A program made the translations under genes and the position numbers. A DNA stretch of 64,000 nucleotides from M55B112 sp040880545 (lineage in GTDB: Bacteria; Bacteroidota; Bacteroidia; Bacteroidales; GCA-2748055), in contig JBBDIE010000177.1 of NCBI GenBank assembly GCA_040880545.1, forward strand, positions 5,073 to 69,072, read 5' to 3'. Under the pieces are notes generated by a model, which saw only the letters and a list, made by a program, of their open reading frames with translations, was not told the DNA's origin and did not search any database. The stretch's first letter is position 1. Each line of letters starts with the position of its first letter. Below are positions 16,153 through 25,385 of this stretch, piece by piece.

Positions 16153-17418
16153 ATGGCAGCAGAAAAGATCATTAATCATTATGGCAAATTACAAGTTCCC
16201 GATGAACCAATTATTCCGTTTATTGAGGGAGACGGTACCGGTCCCGATATCTGGGCGGCATCAGTAAGCGTACTGGATGCTGCAGTAGAAAAAGCATATA
16301 ACGGTACCAGGAAAATCGCCTGGAAAGAAGTGTTGGCAGGTGAGAAGGCATTTAATGCTACCGGTAAATGGTTACCGGAGGAGACCCTGGACATTATAAA
16401 CGAATACCTGGTTGCGATCAAAGGGCCACTCACAACGCCAGTTGGTGGAGGTATCCGTTCTCTGAATGTTGCACTTCGCCAGATTCTTGATCTCTATGTT
16501 TGTCTGAGACCGGTGCGTTATTATACCGGTGTACCTTCTCCGGTGAAGGACCCCACTACCACTGATATGGTTATTTTCAGAGAAAATTCCGAAGATATTT
16601 ATGCAGGCATTGAGTTTATGCACGGTACCCCCGAGGGAGACAAATTAAAAAAATTCCTTATTGAAGAGATGAACGTTGCCTCAATCCGGTTCCCGGATAC
16701 GGTATCACTTGGCATCAAACCCATTTCCAAAGAGGGTACCGAACGACTGGTAAGATCGGCGATTCAATATGCCATAAGGGAGAAACAGCCCTCTGTGACC
16801 CTGGTACACAAAGGGAATATCATGAAGTATACGGAGGGCCAGTTTAAACTATGGGGTTATGAACTTGCCGAACGTGATTTTGGAGACCTGGTATTTACCT
16901 GGAGACAGTATGACATAATTGCTGAAAAAGATGGAAAAGCAAAAGCCGACCAGGCTCAGGATGAGGCTATAAAAGCAGGGAAGATCATCATTAAAGATGT
17001 AATTGCAGATGCATTCCTTCAGCAGATTCTTACCCGGCCAGCTGAATATTCAGTGATCGCAACAATGAATCTGAATGGCGACTATATCTCTGATGCACTG
17101 GCTGCAATTGTAGGAGGAATTGGAATCGCTCCTGGTGCAAATATCAACTATATCACCGGGCATGCGATTTTTGAAGCCACACATGGTACTGCTCCGAAAT
17201 ATGCGGGTCTCGATAAAGTAAACCCCGGCTCAGTGATCCTTTCAGGTGTGATGATGTTCCAGTATATGGGTTGGAACGAAGCGGCTGACCTGATTATTGA
17301 AGGACTGAAAAAGACGATCAAAGAGAAAACCGTTACCTATGATTTTGCACGATTAATGGATGGTGCCACTGAGCTGAAGTGCTCTGAATTTGGTTCAGCC
17401 ATCATTAAGAATATGTAG
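16153..17418 (+). CDS. icd: Isocitrate dehydrogenase (NADP+)
   Basis: This enzyme oxidatively decarboxylates isocitrate to 2-oxoglutarate in the TCA cycle and yields NADPH. The 421-residue protein matches the E. coli Icd type, with GGGIRSLNVALRQ near residue 98 (the substrate-binding Ser that is phosphorylated in E. coli), LYVCLRPVRYYTG near 113, and the cofactor loop ATHGTAPKYAG near 340. Lys-Tyr in that loop indicates NADP rather than NAD. The gene stands alone between dnaX and ferritin. Confidence 0.96.
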   Translation: MAAEKIINHYGKLQVPDEPIIPFIEGDGTGPDIWAASVSVLDAAVEKAYNGTRKIAWKEVLAGEKAFNATGKWLPEETLDIINEYLVAIKGPLTTPVGGGIRSLNVALRQILDLYVCLRPVRYYTGVPSPVKDPTTTDMVIFRENSEDIYAGIEFMHGTPEGDKLKKFLIEEMNVASIRFPDTVSLGIKPISKEGTERLVRSAIQYAIREKQPSVTLVHKGNIMKYTEGQFKLWGYELAERDFGDLVFTWRQYDIIAEKDGKAKADQAQDEAIKAGKIIIKDVIADAFLQQILTRPAEYSVIATMNLNGDYISDALAAIVGGIGIAPGANINYITGHAIFEATHGTAPKYAGLDKVNPGSVILSGVMMFQYMGWNEAADLIIEGLKKTIKEKTVTYDFARLMDGATELKCSEFGSAIIKNM

Positions 17419-17508
17419 CATGGACATGAAATGGGGCAGCTTACAGAAAATTATTTATAATGCCGCCCCGGTCCGAAAAATGATTGTAACACTTTAAAAA
17501 AGATTGGT

Positions 17509-18003
17509 ATGTTAAACAAAAAGGTAGAAAAAGCACTGAATGTACAGATTCAGAAAGAAGATTACTCCTCCCAGTTGTATCTTGCAATGGCCTCCTGGGC
17601 TGAGAACGAGGGATACGCTGGAGTCGCAGACTGGCTGTATGCACAGTCTGATGAAGAACGTATGCACATGTTAAAGTTTGTCAGGTATGTCAATGAACGA
17701 GATGGTGTTGCCCTGATTCCCGGTTTGGAACAACCTCCGAAAGAATTTGGAAGTTTACCGGCAATGTTCAAAGAGGTACTGAAACATGAACAGTACATTT
17801 CACAGTCAATCAATGAGATCGTTTCAGTTTGTATGGAGGAAAAAGACCATACGACCCATAACTGGATCCAGTGGTTTGTGCAGGAACAGATAGGGGAAGA
17901 AGCATCTGTAAATGACATTCTCGACAAATTGAAACTTGTCGGAGATAAAAACCTGTATATGTTCGACCGCGATATTGTCAACATGAGGAACAATGCCGGC
18001 TGA
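17509..18003 (+). CDS. ftnA: Bacterial ferritin (non-haem)
   Basis: The 164-residue protein forms 24-mer iron-storage shells and oxidises Fe(II) at a di-iron centre. All ferroxidase ligands known from E. coli FtnA are present at the same numbers: E17, Y24, E50, H53, E94, Q127 and E130. The length is standard. It follows icd after 90 bp on the same strand and ends before a clear hairpin terminator. No Fur box was identified. Confidence 0.96.
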   Translation: MLNKKVEKALNVQIQKEDYSSQLYLAMASWAENEGYAGVADWLYAQSDEERMHMLKFVRYVNERDGVALIPGLEQPPKEFGSLPAMFKEVLKHEQYISQSINEIVSVCMEEKDHTTHNWIQWFVQEQIGEEASVNDILDKLKLVGDKNLYMFDRDIVNMRNNAG

Positions 18004-18040
18004 ACTGAATAATTTTGAAAGTTTAATAAATCAGTAGTTA

Positions 18041-18075
18041 TGCCGCAGCTTTCAATTGCTGCGGCATTTCTTTTA
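18041..18075 (+). terminator. Rho-independent terminator of ftnA
   Basis: A 9-bp stem (TGCCGCAGC at 18041-18049 with GCTGCGGCA at 18058-18066) and an 8-nt loop are followed by TTTCTTTTA. It lies 37 bp after the ferritin stop codon. Confidence 0.8.
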
Positions 18076-18222
18076 GTTATGTCAACTATTTTTTACTGCC
18101 AGCATTCAGTTGGAAAGACCATGCCGTGGGTGGTGGCTTGTTTGTGGGGCGGTATGACAATTCTGCAGTGTTATTGCATTGGTACGTTATTTGAAAACCA
18201 TACCATTCAGTGTCTGTCCATA

Positions 18223-18360
18223 ATGTTCGTTTGCTGGGTTACACTCGTAGGGAAATTGCTCATCCCGACAAATCGGGACTGCGCACTTCCCGACGTTGCA
18301 ACCGAAAAACTGAAAGTTTTGAGCTCATGACCGCAGGGAATAACCCTTGCAAACGAACAT
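18223..18360. repeat. 138-bp inverted-repeat element upstream of secA (MITE-like or structured)
   Basis: The outer arms are a perfect 12-bp inverted repeat (ATGTTCGTTTGC at 18223-18234 with GCAAACGAACAT at 18349-18360). After a small bulge, 6 bp more pair (GGGTTA 18236-18241 with TAACCC 18341-18346). Inside are further small hairpins (TCCCGA/TCGGGA at 18263-18278 and AAAACT/AGTTTT near 18306-18320). No gene explains it. It could be a small non-autonomous element or a structured RNA. No clear target duplication is visible. Confidence 0.55.
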
Positions 18361-18435
18361 GATGATCCAGCCACTCCACTTAAATGAGTGATACTATTAA
18401 AATATTTCAACCCGGCAAAAAGAAAATAAAAACAG

Positions 18436-18443
18436 TAAATTTG
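18436..18443 (+). promoter_or_regulatory. Candidate -7 promoter element of secA
   Basis: TAAATTTG matches TAnnTTTG fully and would start transcription near 18450, about 28 nt before the secA ATG. No TTTG is found at the expected -33 distance. Confidence 0.45.
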
Positions 18444-18477
18444 TAGTAACACAAATTGCATTTATATTCGATTAAAT

Positions 18478-21400
18478 ATGGACATTAATAAAATACTCTC
18501 AAACTTTCTGGGAAACAAGTCAGACAGAGATATGAAAGATATCCATCCCATTGTTGACCAAATCCAGGAGGTTTATACAACACTTGATTCTATCTCAAAC
18601 GATGAACTTCGGAACCGGACTTTTGAATTAAAGAAGAAGATCAGGGATTATGTGACCAATGAGGAGAAAGAGCTGAAAGAACTTCAGGAGAAGGGGGAGG
18701 ATCCGGAGGTTGATGTAAACGATAAAGAGGAGATCTACGGAAAGATTGACAAACTGATTGAAGCCATTGATGATAAATATGAAGAGATACTGAAGGAGAG
18801 CATCCCTGAAGCATTTTCCATAGTAAGGGAAACTGCCCGCCGTTTTAAGGAAAATGAAGTAATTGAAGTTTCTGCACTAGATTACGATAAAGAGCTGGCG
18901 GCAGCTGCCGACCATATTGAGATAAAGGCCGATAAAGCTTACTGGAAAAATCGCTGGATGGCAGGTGGAAATGAGATTACCTGGGACATGGTGCATTATG
19001 ATGTACAATTGATCGGGGGTGTTGCATTACACAATGGCCGAATTGCCGAAATGGCCACCGGTGAAGGAAAAACCCTGGTGGCTACGCTGCCGGTATTCCT
19101 GAATGCATTGACTGGCAAAGGGGTGCACCTTGTTACTGTAAATGACTACCTGGCCAAGCGCGACTCTGAATGGATGGGTCCTATCTACCAGTTTCACGGT
19201 TTAACTGTTGATTGTATTGACAAACATCAACCCAATTCCGATGCACGGAGAAAGGCTTATAATAGTGATATCACATTCGGAACAAATAATGAATTCGGCT
19301 TCGACTATCTTCGTGATAATATGACCCACTCCCCGGAGGAGCTGGTACAGCGTAAACATAATTATGCCATTGTCGATGAGGTAGATTCTGTTTTGATCGA
19401 TGATGCACGTACACCCCTGATCATTTCCGGACCTATTCCCAAAGGTGATAACCAGGAATTCATGGAGTATAAGCCCAAGGTTGAGCGGTTGATGCAGGCA
19501 CAGAGGAACCTGTTCAATAACATTATTTCCGATGCCAGAAAACATCTGAAAGAGGGAGATACTGAGAAAGCAGGGTTTAAATTATTACAGGCCAATAAGG
19601 GTCTTCCCAAGAACAAATCACTGATTAAACTTCTGAGTGAAGAGGGAAACAAAGCACTGATGCTGAAAACGGAAAACCATTACATGCAGGAGAATTCCAA
19701 GAATATGCATTTGGTGACCGATGATCTCTATTTTATCATTGAGGAAAAGATGAATTCAGTTGAGCTCACAGATCAAGGCATTGATGTGCTCACGGGAAGT
19801 TCAGATGACCCGGATTTCTTTATCATGCCAGATATTGGTAACGAGGTGGCAGAGATTGAGAAATCGGACATGGATGAGAAGAAGAAACTGGAGGTCAAGG
19901 ACCAGATGTTGCGTGATTATGCCGTGAAATCGGAGAGAATTCATACGGTAAACCAGTTGTTGAAGGCGTATGCCATGTTCGAAAATGATGTGGAGTACGT
20001 GATAATCGACAACAAGGTAAAGATCGTTGATGAACAAACCGGACGGATCATGGAGGGACGGCGGTATTCAGACGGACTGCATCAGGCCATTGAAGCAAAG
20101 GAAAATGTGAAGGTGGAAGCTGCAACACAGACCTGGGCCACCATCACCCTGCAGAATTATTTCAGGATGTATCATAAACTGGCAGGGATGACAGGTACAG
20201 CCGAAACAGAAGCGGGAGAATTGTGGGATATTTATAAGTTGGATGTGATGGTGATTCCCACCAATCGAAAGATCGTTCGGGATGACAGGGAGGATCTGAT
20301 ATATAAGACGAAAAGGGAGAAATATAACGCGGTAATTGATGAAGTTGAGCGCCTTGTGAGTGAAGGACGTCCGAGCCTCGTCGGTACAACATCGGTGGAG
20401 GTATCTGAGCTTCTTTCTAGGATGCTTAAGATGAAAAAAATTCCCCACAATGTACTCAATGCAAAGCTCCATCAGCGAGAGGCAGACATTGTGGCACAGG
20501 CAGGGAAGGCAGGAACCGTAACCATTGCTACCAATATGGCAGGCAGGGGTACAGACATCAAACTCTCCCCGGAAGTGAAAAAGGCAGGAGGACTGGCCAT
20601 TATCGGAACAGAGAGGCATGAATCCCGACGTGTTGACAGACAGTTAAGAGGTAGGGCCGGCAGGCAGGGAGATCCAGGCAGCTCACAGTTTTATGTGTCC
20701 CTGGAAGATGACCTGATGCGTCTGTTCAGTTCCGACAGAATCGCCGGATTAATGGACAGGCTCGGACTGAAAGAGGGAGAGGTGATCCAGCATTCCATGA
20801 TCACCAAATCTATCGAAAGGGCTCAGAGAAAAGTAGAGGAGAATAATTTCGGGATCAGAAAAAATCTCCTTGAATACGATGATGTAATGAACTCACAGCG
20901 GGAGGTGATCTATACCCGACGTAAACATGCACTCTTTGGAGAACGGCTGGGACTCGATATCGCCAACATGATTTATGATGTAACAGAAAGCATCGTACAT
21001 ACATACCACGGTACCGACGAGTATGAGAGCTTCAAAATGGAACTGATCCGGATATTTTCTATTGAATCTCCGGTAATCGAAGATGAATTTAAAAAGATAG
21101 ATGCAGGCGACCTGGTGGACAGAATATATGCGCTGATGCTCGAAACCATGAAGCGGAAACGCGAAACCATTTCTTCCCAGGCGATGCCGGTGATAAAGGA
21201 TGTATATGAGCGGCAGTCACAGGTGTACACAAATATTGTAGTACCGGTTTCGGATGGTATGCGGGTTTTCCAGGTACTGGCCAATCTTGAGAAGAGTTAC
21301 AAATCTGAGGGCACGGAACTTGTAAAATCCTATGAGAAGACAATTATTCTGGCTACCATCGACCAGGCCTGGCAGGAACATCTTCGTGAACTCGACCAGT

Positions 21401-21783
21401 TGCGTCAGTCTGTGAGAAATGCAGCCTATGAACAAAAAGATCCGTTGCTGATCTATAAGTTTGAGGCATTCCAACTTTTCACACAAATGATCGATAAGGT
21501 GAACAAGGATGTGGTTTCCACACTCATGAAGGCACATATACCCATGCGCGATCCGGCAAGTGTCCAGAAAGCTGAGGCTCCCAAAAAGATGGATCTAAGC
21601 AAATTTGCCGCCAACAAACAGGAAACACCACAGTATAACGATCCATCCGGAGGAGGTTCAGGACAAAAACGTCCCCAACGTGTTCAACCGGTTCGTGTGG
21701 AGAAAAAGGTGGGAAGGAACGATCCATGCCCATGCGGTAGTGGTAAAAAATATAAAGCTTGTCACGGTAAAGCAGGAGGGTAA
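18478..21783 (+). CDS. secA: Preprotein translocase ATPase SecA
   Basis: SecA drives unfolded preproteins through SecYEG by ATP hydrolysis. The 1101-residue protein is long compared with E. coli SecA (901), as usual for Bacteroidota, with an insertion in the first nucleotide-binding domain (about residues 335-450). Visible features are the GEGKT Walker A near residue 197, the DEVDSVLIDDARTPLIISGP block near 301, TNMAGRGTDIKL near 682, the QLRGRAGRQGDPGSS block near 722, and a C-terminal zinc motif CPCGSGKKYKACHG that binds SecB or ribosomes in other bacteria. It lies alone downstream of an inverted-repeat element. Confidence 0.98.
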   Translation: MDINKILSNFLGNKSDRDMKDIHPIVDQIQEVYTTLDSISNDELRNRTFELKKKIRDYVTNEEKELKELQEKGEDPEVDVNDKEEIYGKIDKLIEAIDDKYEEILKESIPEAFSIVRETARRFKENEVIEVSALDYDKELAAAADHIEIKADKAYWKNRWMAGGNEITWDMVHYDVQLIGGVALHNGRIAEMATGEGKTLVATLPVFLNALTGKGVHLVTVNDYLAKRDSEWMGPIYQFHGLTVDCIDKHQPNSDARRKAYNSDITFGTNNEFGFDYLRDNMTHSPEELVQRKHNYAIVDEVDSVLIDDARTPLIISGPIPKGDNQEFMEYKPKVERLMQAQRNLFNNIISDARKHLKEGDTEKAGFKLLQANKGLPKNKSLIKLLSEEGNKALMLKTENHYMQENSKNMHLVTDDLYFIIEEKMNSVELTDQGIDVLTGSSDDPDFFIMPDIGNEVAEIEKSDMDEKKKLEVKDQMLRDYAVKSERIHTVNQLLKAYAMFENDVEYVIIDNKVKIVDEQTGRIMEGRRYSDGLHQAIEAKENVKVEAATQTWATITLQNYFRMYHKLAGMTGTAETEAGELWDIYKLDVMVIPTNRKIVRDDREDLIYKTKREKYNAVIDEVERLVSEGRPSLVGTTSVEVSELLSRMLKMKKIPHNVLNAKLHQREADIVAQAGKAGTVTIATNMAGRGTDIKLSPEVKKAGGLAIIGTERHESRRVDRQLRGRAGRQGDPGSSQFYVSLEDDLMRLFSSDRIAGLMDRLGLKEGEVIQHSMITKSIERAQRKVEENNFGIRKNLLEYDDVMNSQREVIYTRRKHALFGERLGLDIANMIYDVTESIVHTYHGTDEYESFKMELIRIFSIESPVIEDEFKKIDAGDLVDRIYALMLETMKRKRETISSQAMPVIKDVYERQSQVYTNIVVPVSDGMRVFQVLANLEKSYKSEGTELVKSYEKTIILATIDQAWQEHLRELDQLRQSVRNAAYEQKDPLLIYKFEAFQLFTQMIDKVNKDVVSTLMKAHIPMRDPASVQKAEAPKKMDLSKFAANKQETPQYNDPSGGGSGQKRPQRVQPVRVEKKVGRNDPCPCGSGKKYKACHGKAGG

Positions 21784-21800
21784 TAAGATGTAGTAAATGG

Positions 21801-22691
21801 TCACTGCAACGATTGAACCATCCTCTTTAATTCGGAAATCAATGTTTCAGTTGCAGGAATCAGCGGTAACCTCAGGTTACTATGTCCGTTGCCCATGATT
21901 TCCATCAGTGCTTTCACTCCGCAAGGACTTCCTTCTCTGAATATCACTTCAATAAAGGGTAATAACTGGTAATGTTTTGCCCTGGCAGCTTTCATATTTC
22001 CTGCCAATGCTTCATTTACCATGGAGGAAAACTGCGCAGGTAATGCATTTCCGATTACCGAAATCACCCCTTCAGCTCCTGCAGCTATCAACGGGAGGGT
22101 GAGGGCATCGTCGCCCGAAATAACTTTGAAATTTTCAGGTTTTGATCTGATGATTTTCATGATCTGAGAAAGATCTCCCGAAGCCTCTTTGATGGCTATA
22201 ACCTTTTCACCCAATACATCTGCCAGCTCAAGGGTAGTATCCGATGAAATGTTGGAACCAGTTCGCCCCGGTACATTATACAGTATTAAAGGCAGATCCG
22301 AAGATGCCGCAATCGCAGAGAAATGCGCCTTCATTCCAGCCTGGGATGGCTTGTTGTAATAGGGTGCCACGCTCAGGTAAGCATCAATTCCATTGCTGCC
22401 TATGGTCCTGATCCATTCAATCACAGCTGTTGTATCGTTTCCTCCTGCTCCCACAATCACCGGGATCCTGCCGTTATTTACAGCTTTAACCACTTCAATG
22501 ACCTTCAGTTTCTCCTCTTTATTCAGGGTTGGTGTCTCTGCTGTTGTACCCAGTACAACCAGGTAGTCCACTCCTGCACCGATCAGCCTCTCCGTATGGT
22601 TTTCGAGTTGCACGATATCCAATGATCCATCGCTCTTAAAAGGCGTGATCATAGCCACACCAGTGCCCGTAATATTTGCACCGTTCGCCAT
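21801..22691 (-). CDS. dapA: 4-hydroxy-tetrahydrodipicolinate synthase
   Basis: DapA condenses pyruvate with aspartate semialdehyde, the first step specific to lysine and diaminopimelate synthesis. The 296-residue TIM-barrel protein has GTTAETPTLNKEEK near residue 47, YNVPGRTGSNI near 137 (with the catalytic Tyr) and VIAIKEASGDL near 162 with the Schiff-base Lys. The length is typical. A hypothetical gene lies 8 bp upstream on the same strand, so the two are co-transcribed. It converges with secA at a 17-bp gap. Confidence 0.96.
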   Translation of the reverse strand: MANGANITGTGVAMITPFKSDGSLDIVQLENHTERLIGAGVDYLVVLGTTAETPTLNKEEKLKVIEVVKAVNNGRIPVIVGAGGNDTTAVIEWIRTIGSNGIDAYLSVAPYYNKPSQAGMKAHFSAIAASSDLPLILYNVPGRTGSNISSDTTLELADVLGEKVIAIKEASGDLSQIMKIIRSKPENFKVISGDDALTLPLIAAGAEGVISVIGNALPAQFSSMVNEALAGNMKAARAKHYQLLPFIEVIFREGSPCGVKALMEIMGNGHSNLRLPLIPATETLISELKRMVQSLQ

Positions 22692-22699
22692 AAAATAAT

Positions 22700-23242
22700 T
22701 TACTTAGATGGGTTTAACAATGTTATGTAATGTTTGACCTGCTCAATGAAAAATTCCACCGTACAATCCTTGTTGGCTGAATTAATCATAAAATCAAGAT
22801 CATTTTCTTTCTCAGTGTAACAACCTACTTTGAATTTAGCACGTGATAACTTTGTCAGATATTCAATGGTAAGTATATCTCTAAAACTAATAACAAACAG
22901 AATATCAGGTTCTTTTTTAAAAAAGGTTTCCACCGCCGCACCTTTCGGACTCCCAAACCAACTTACATCTTTCCGTGTCAGAAATTCGATGTTGGCCCAG
23001 AGTAACATCTCCTGCGGAACATCCTTCTGGGGAACATACCCCAATATCGAGGTTTTAATATCCTGCTGATTCAGAAATTTTGCAAAATCCTTGATGGGAG
23101 CAAAACATTGTGGAAGGTCCGTATCAAAAAGGATAACCGCCTGCGAAGCAGTCTCAAAATTCTGAACACACTTATTCCTTTCTGTTTTGCTGAAGCGCGA
23201 TTGAAGCACCTTTTTTCCGATTGTATGTGTTAACTGGTTCAT
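22700..23242 (-). CDS. Conserved Bacteroidota protein (DUF6913-like)
   Basis: This 180-residue soluble protein has no signal peptide or membrane segment. I recognise the general pattern of a small Bacteroidota family that often sits next to dapA (I recall it as DUF6913), but I cannot name a function. It has alternating alpha/beta character, with the motif ILFDTDLPQCFAPIKDF near residue 36 and DILFVISFRDILTIEYLTKLS near 112. It is 8 bp upstream of dapA and 35 bp downstream of ligA, so all three may be one transcript. Confidence 0.7.
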   Translation of the reverse strand: MNQLTHTIGKKVLQSRFSKTERNKCVQNFETASQAVILFDTDLPQCFAPIKDFAKFLNQQDIKTSILGYVPQKDVPQEMLLWANIEFLTRKDVSWFGSPKGAAVETFFKKEPDILFVISFRDILTIEYLTKLSRAKFKVGCYTEKENDLDFMINSANKDCTVEFFIEQVKHYITLLNPSK

Positions 23243-23277
23243 TCGTGGATCAAAAATACAATTTTTGCAGGAGAATA

Positions 23278-25281
23278 TCAGTCTTTGAGCATATCCAGAA
23301 ATTCTTCTGTTGAAATAACAGGAATTCCGAGCTTTTCAGCCTTCCTTAGTTTTTCCGGCCCCATATTCTCTCCTGCAAGGATATAAGAGGTATTTGAACT
23401 GACTGAACTAACGTTTCGGCCCCCGTTTTTTTCCACCATCTCCTTTAATTGATCCCGCGAATATTCACTGAATTTTCCTGAAATAGCAAAGTTCTTATCT
23501 GCCAGCTTGCTGGTGGTGCTTCCCGGTTCCTCCTTAATTTCCATCTGTAATCCGGCACTTTCCAACTCTTCAACTATTTTACGATTCATTTTATCCTGAA
23601 AAAAACTGGTTACGGAACCTGCTATCCGTTCACCGATCTCATCCACATCCATAAGCTCATCCGGGGTTGCGTTCATAAGTAGCCGCAGTGACTTAAAATT
23701 TACTGCCAGTTTTTTAGCAACTGTCTCCCCCACATACCTGATGCCAAGTGCGAACAACACCCGGGAAAATGGAACCGAACGCGATTCGTTGATGCTGTCA
23801 ACCAGGTTTCTGGATGATTTATCAGCAAAACGATCCAGTCCAATGATATCCCCATATGTCAATTTGTACAGGTCGGCAGGATTGGCAACCAGCCCTTTAT
23901 TATACAATAGTTCAATGGTGGCCTCGGCTGCATTGATGTTCATCGCTTTCCTGCTTATATAATGGGTGAGCCGCTCCTTGATCTGTGGCGGGCATCCATA
24001 AGCGTTTGGGCAATAGTGGGCAGCTTCTCCGGGCAACCTGATTAATGGTGTGCCACATTCAGGACAGTTTTCAATAAATTCCACTGAAGCAGGATCGCCC
24101 GACCGGTTTTCAACATCCACACCTACAATTTTAGGAATGATATCGCCTCCTTTCTCCACAAACACCCGGTCGTTTACTTTCAATCCAAGCATGGCAATCT
24201 GGTCCGCGTTGTGCAGTGATGCTCGTTTTACAGTTGTACCGGCCAGTAATACCGGTTCCAGGTTGGCAACCGGTGTTACGGCTCCTGTTCTGCCTACCTG
24301 GAAATCAACACTTACCAGTTTCGTGGCGGCCTGCTGTGCCTTGAACTTATAAGCAATGGCCCAACGCGGGGTTTTGGCAGTAAAACCGAGCATCTGCTGC
24401 TGTGCCAGGTCATTTACCTTGATCACCACCCCGTCAGTTTCAAAGGGTAAATCTTTCCGCTTTTCTGCCCAGTGATCGATAAATTCAAATACTTCGTTCA
24501 GGTTGGTGACAACCTTGCTGTAGGGCGGCACCTTGAATCCCCAATTGCTACAGGCATGCAGACTCTCAAAATGTGTTCTGAAAAGTTGCTCCTTTATGGC
24601 CGCTGAATAGAGATAGCAATCCAACGGGCGACCGGCCACTATGGCGGAGTTCTGCATTTTTAACGTACCGGCAGTTGCGTTACGCGGATTAGCAAATTCC
24701 TGTTCTCCCTGCTTCCTGCGTTGTTCATTCATCCTACGAAATCCATCCAACGGCATTAAAACCTCTCCACGAATTTCAAACCTGGCTGGATAATCATCTC
24801 CAATCAACTGAAGCGGGATACTCCGGATGGTCCTGACATTGGTAGTAACATCGTCACCAACAACCCCATCGCCCCTGGTAATGGCTCTCACAAGCCGGCC
24901 GTTTTCGTATGTAAGGCTGATAGCAACCCCGTCATACTTCAGCTCACAAACATATGCCACCGGTTCACTGATGGATTTTTTTACCCTTGATTCAAAATCT
25001 GTTATTTCATCCCTGCTGTAAGTGTTACCCAGCGACAACATGGGTGTCTCATGTTTATACTGCTTAAACCCTTCCGTCACATCACTTCCCACACGCTTTG
25101 TAGGTGAATTGTCATCTGCGAATTCAGAAAACTTCTTTTCCAGCGAATCCAATTCCTGTAATAGCAGGTCGAACTCAAAATCAGATATTTCCGGTGTTGC
25201 CTTTATATAATAGAGGTGATTGTGCCGGTGTAATTCCGATCTGAGAAATTCAATACGCTCCTTTGCTGAACCTTTATCCAT
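23278..25281 (-). CDS. ligA: NAD+-dependent DNA ligase LigA
   Basis: LigA seals nicks in DNA during replication and repair, using NAD+. The 667-residue protein has the Ia domain (YYI near residue 25), the adenylation motif CELKYDGVAISL with nucleophile K115, an OB domain, a four-Cys zinc finger (CPECG near 405 and CPNAYGC near 423), helix-hairpin-helix repeats and a C-terminal BRCT domain (about 590-667). I chose the ATG at 25281; an in-frame GTG at 25290 would add three residues. The length is standard. Confidence 0.97.
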   Translation of the reverse strand: MDKGSAKERIEFLRSELHRHNHLYYIKATPEISDFEFDLLLQELDSLEKKFSEFADDNSPTKRVGSDVTEGFKQYKHETPMLSLGNTYSRDEITDFESRVKKSISEPVAYVCELKYDGVAISLTYENGRLVRAITRGDGVVGDDVTTNVRTIRSIPLQLIGDDYPARFEIRGEVLMPLDGFRRMNEQRRKQGEQEFANPRNATAGTLKMQNSAIVAGRPLDCYLYSAAIKEQLFRTHFESLHACSNWGFKVPPYSKVVTNLNEVFEFIDHWAEKRKDLPFETDGVVIKVNDLAQQQMLGFTAKTPRWAIAYKFKAQQAATKLVSVDFQVGRTGAVTPVANLEPVLLAGTTVKRASLHNADQIAMLGLKVNDRVFVEKGGDIIPKIVGVDVENRSGDPASVEFIENCPECGTPLIRLPGEAAHYCPNAYGCPPQIKERLTHYISRKAMNINAAEATIELLYNKGLVANPADLYKLTYGDIIGLDRFADKSSRNLVDSINESRSVPFSRVLFALGIRYVGETVAKKLAVNFKSLRLLMNATPDELMDVDEIGERIAGSVTSFFQDKMNRKIVEELESAGLQMEIKEEPGSTTSKLADKNFAISGKFSEYSRDQLKEMVEKNGGRNVSSVSSNTSYILAGENMGPEKLRKAEKLGIPVISTEEFLDMLKD

Positions 25282-25385
25282 TGTTCCCACTTTTCCGTAA
25301 AAATAATAAAAAGCTGTGCAGTGTTGTTAATTGAACCGGTCATTGGTGATCTTTTTGCTAAATTTGGCGTTAATTATAAAAACTG

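Noticed and set aside
18040..18330. A 96-codon frame after the ferritin gene with hydrophobic start
   Set aside because: Its ATG lies inside the ferritin terminator hairpin and its end runs through the inverted-repeat element. There is no family resemblance, so it is likely chance.
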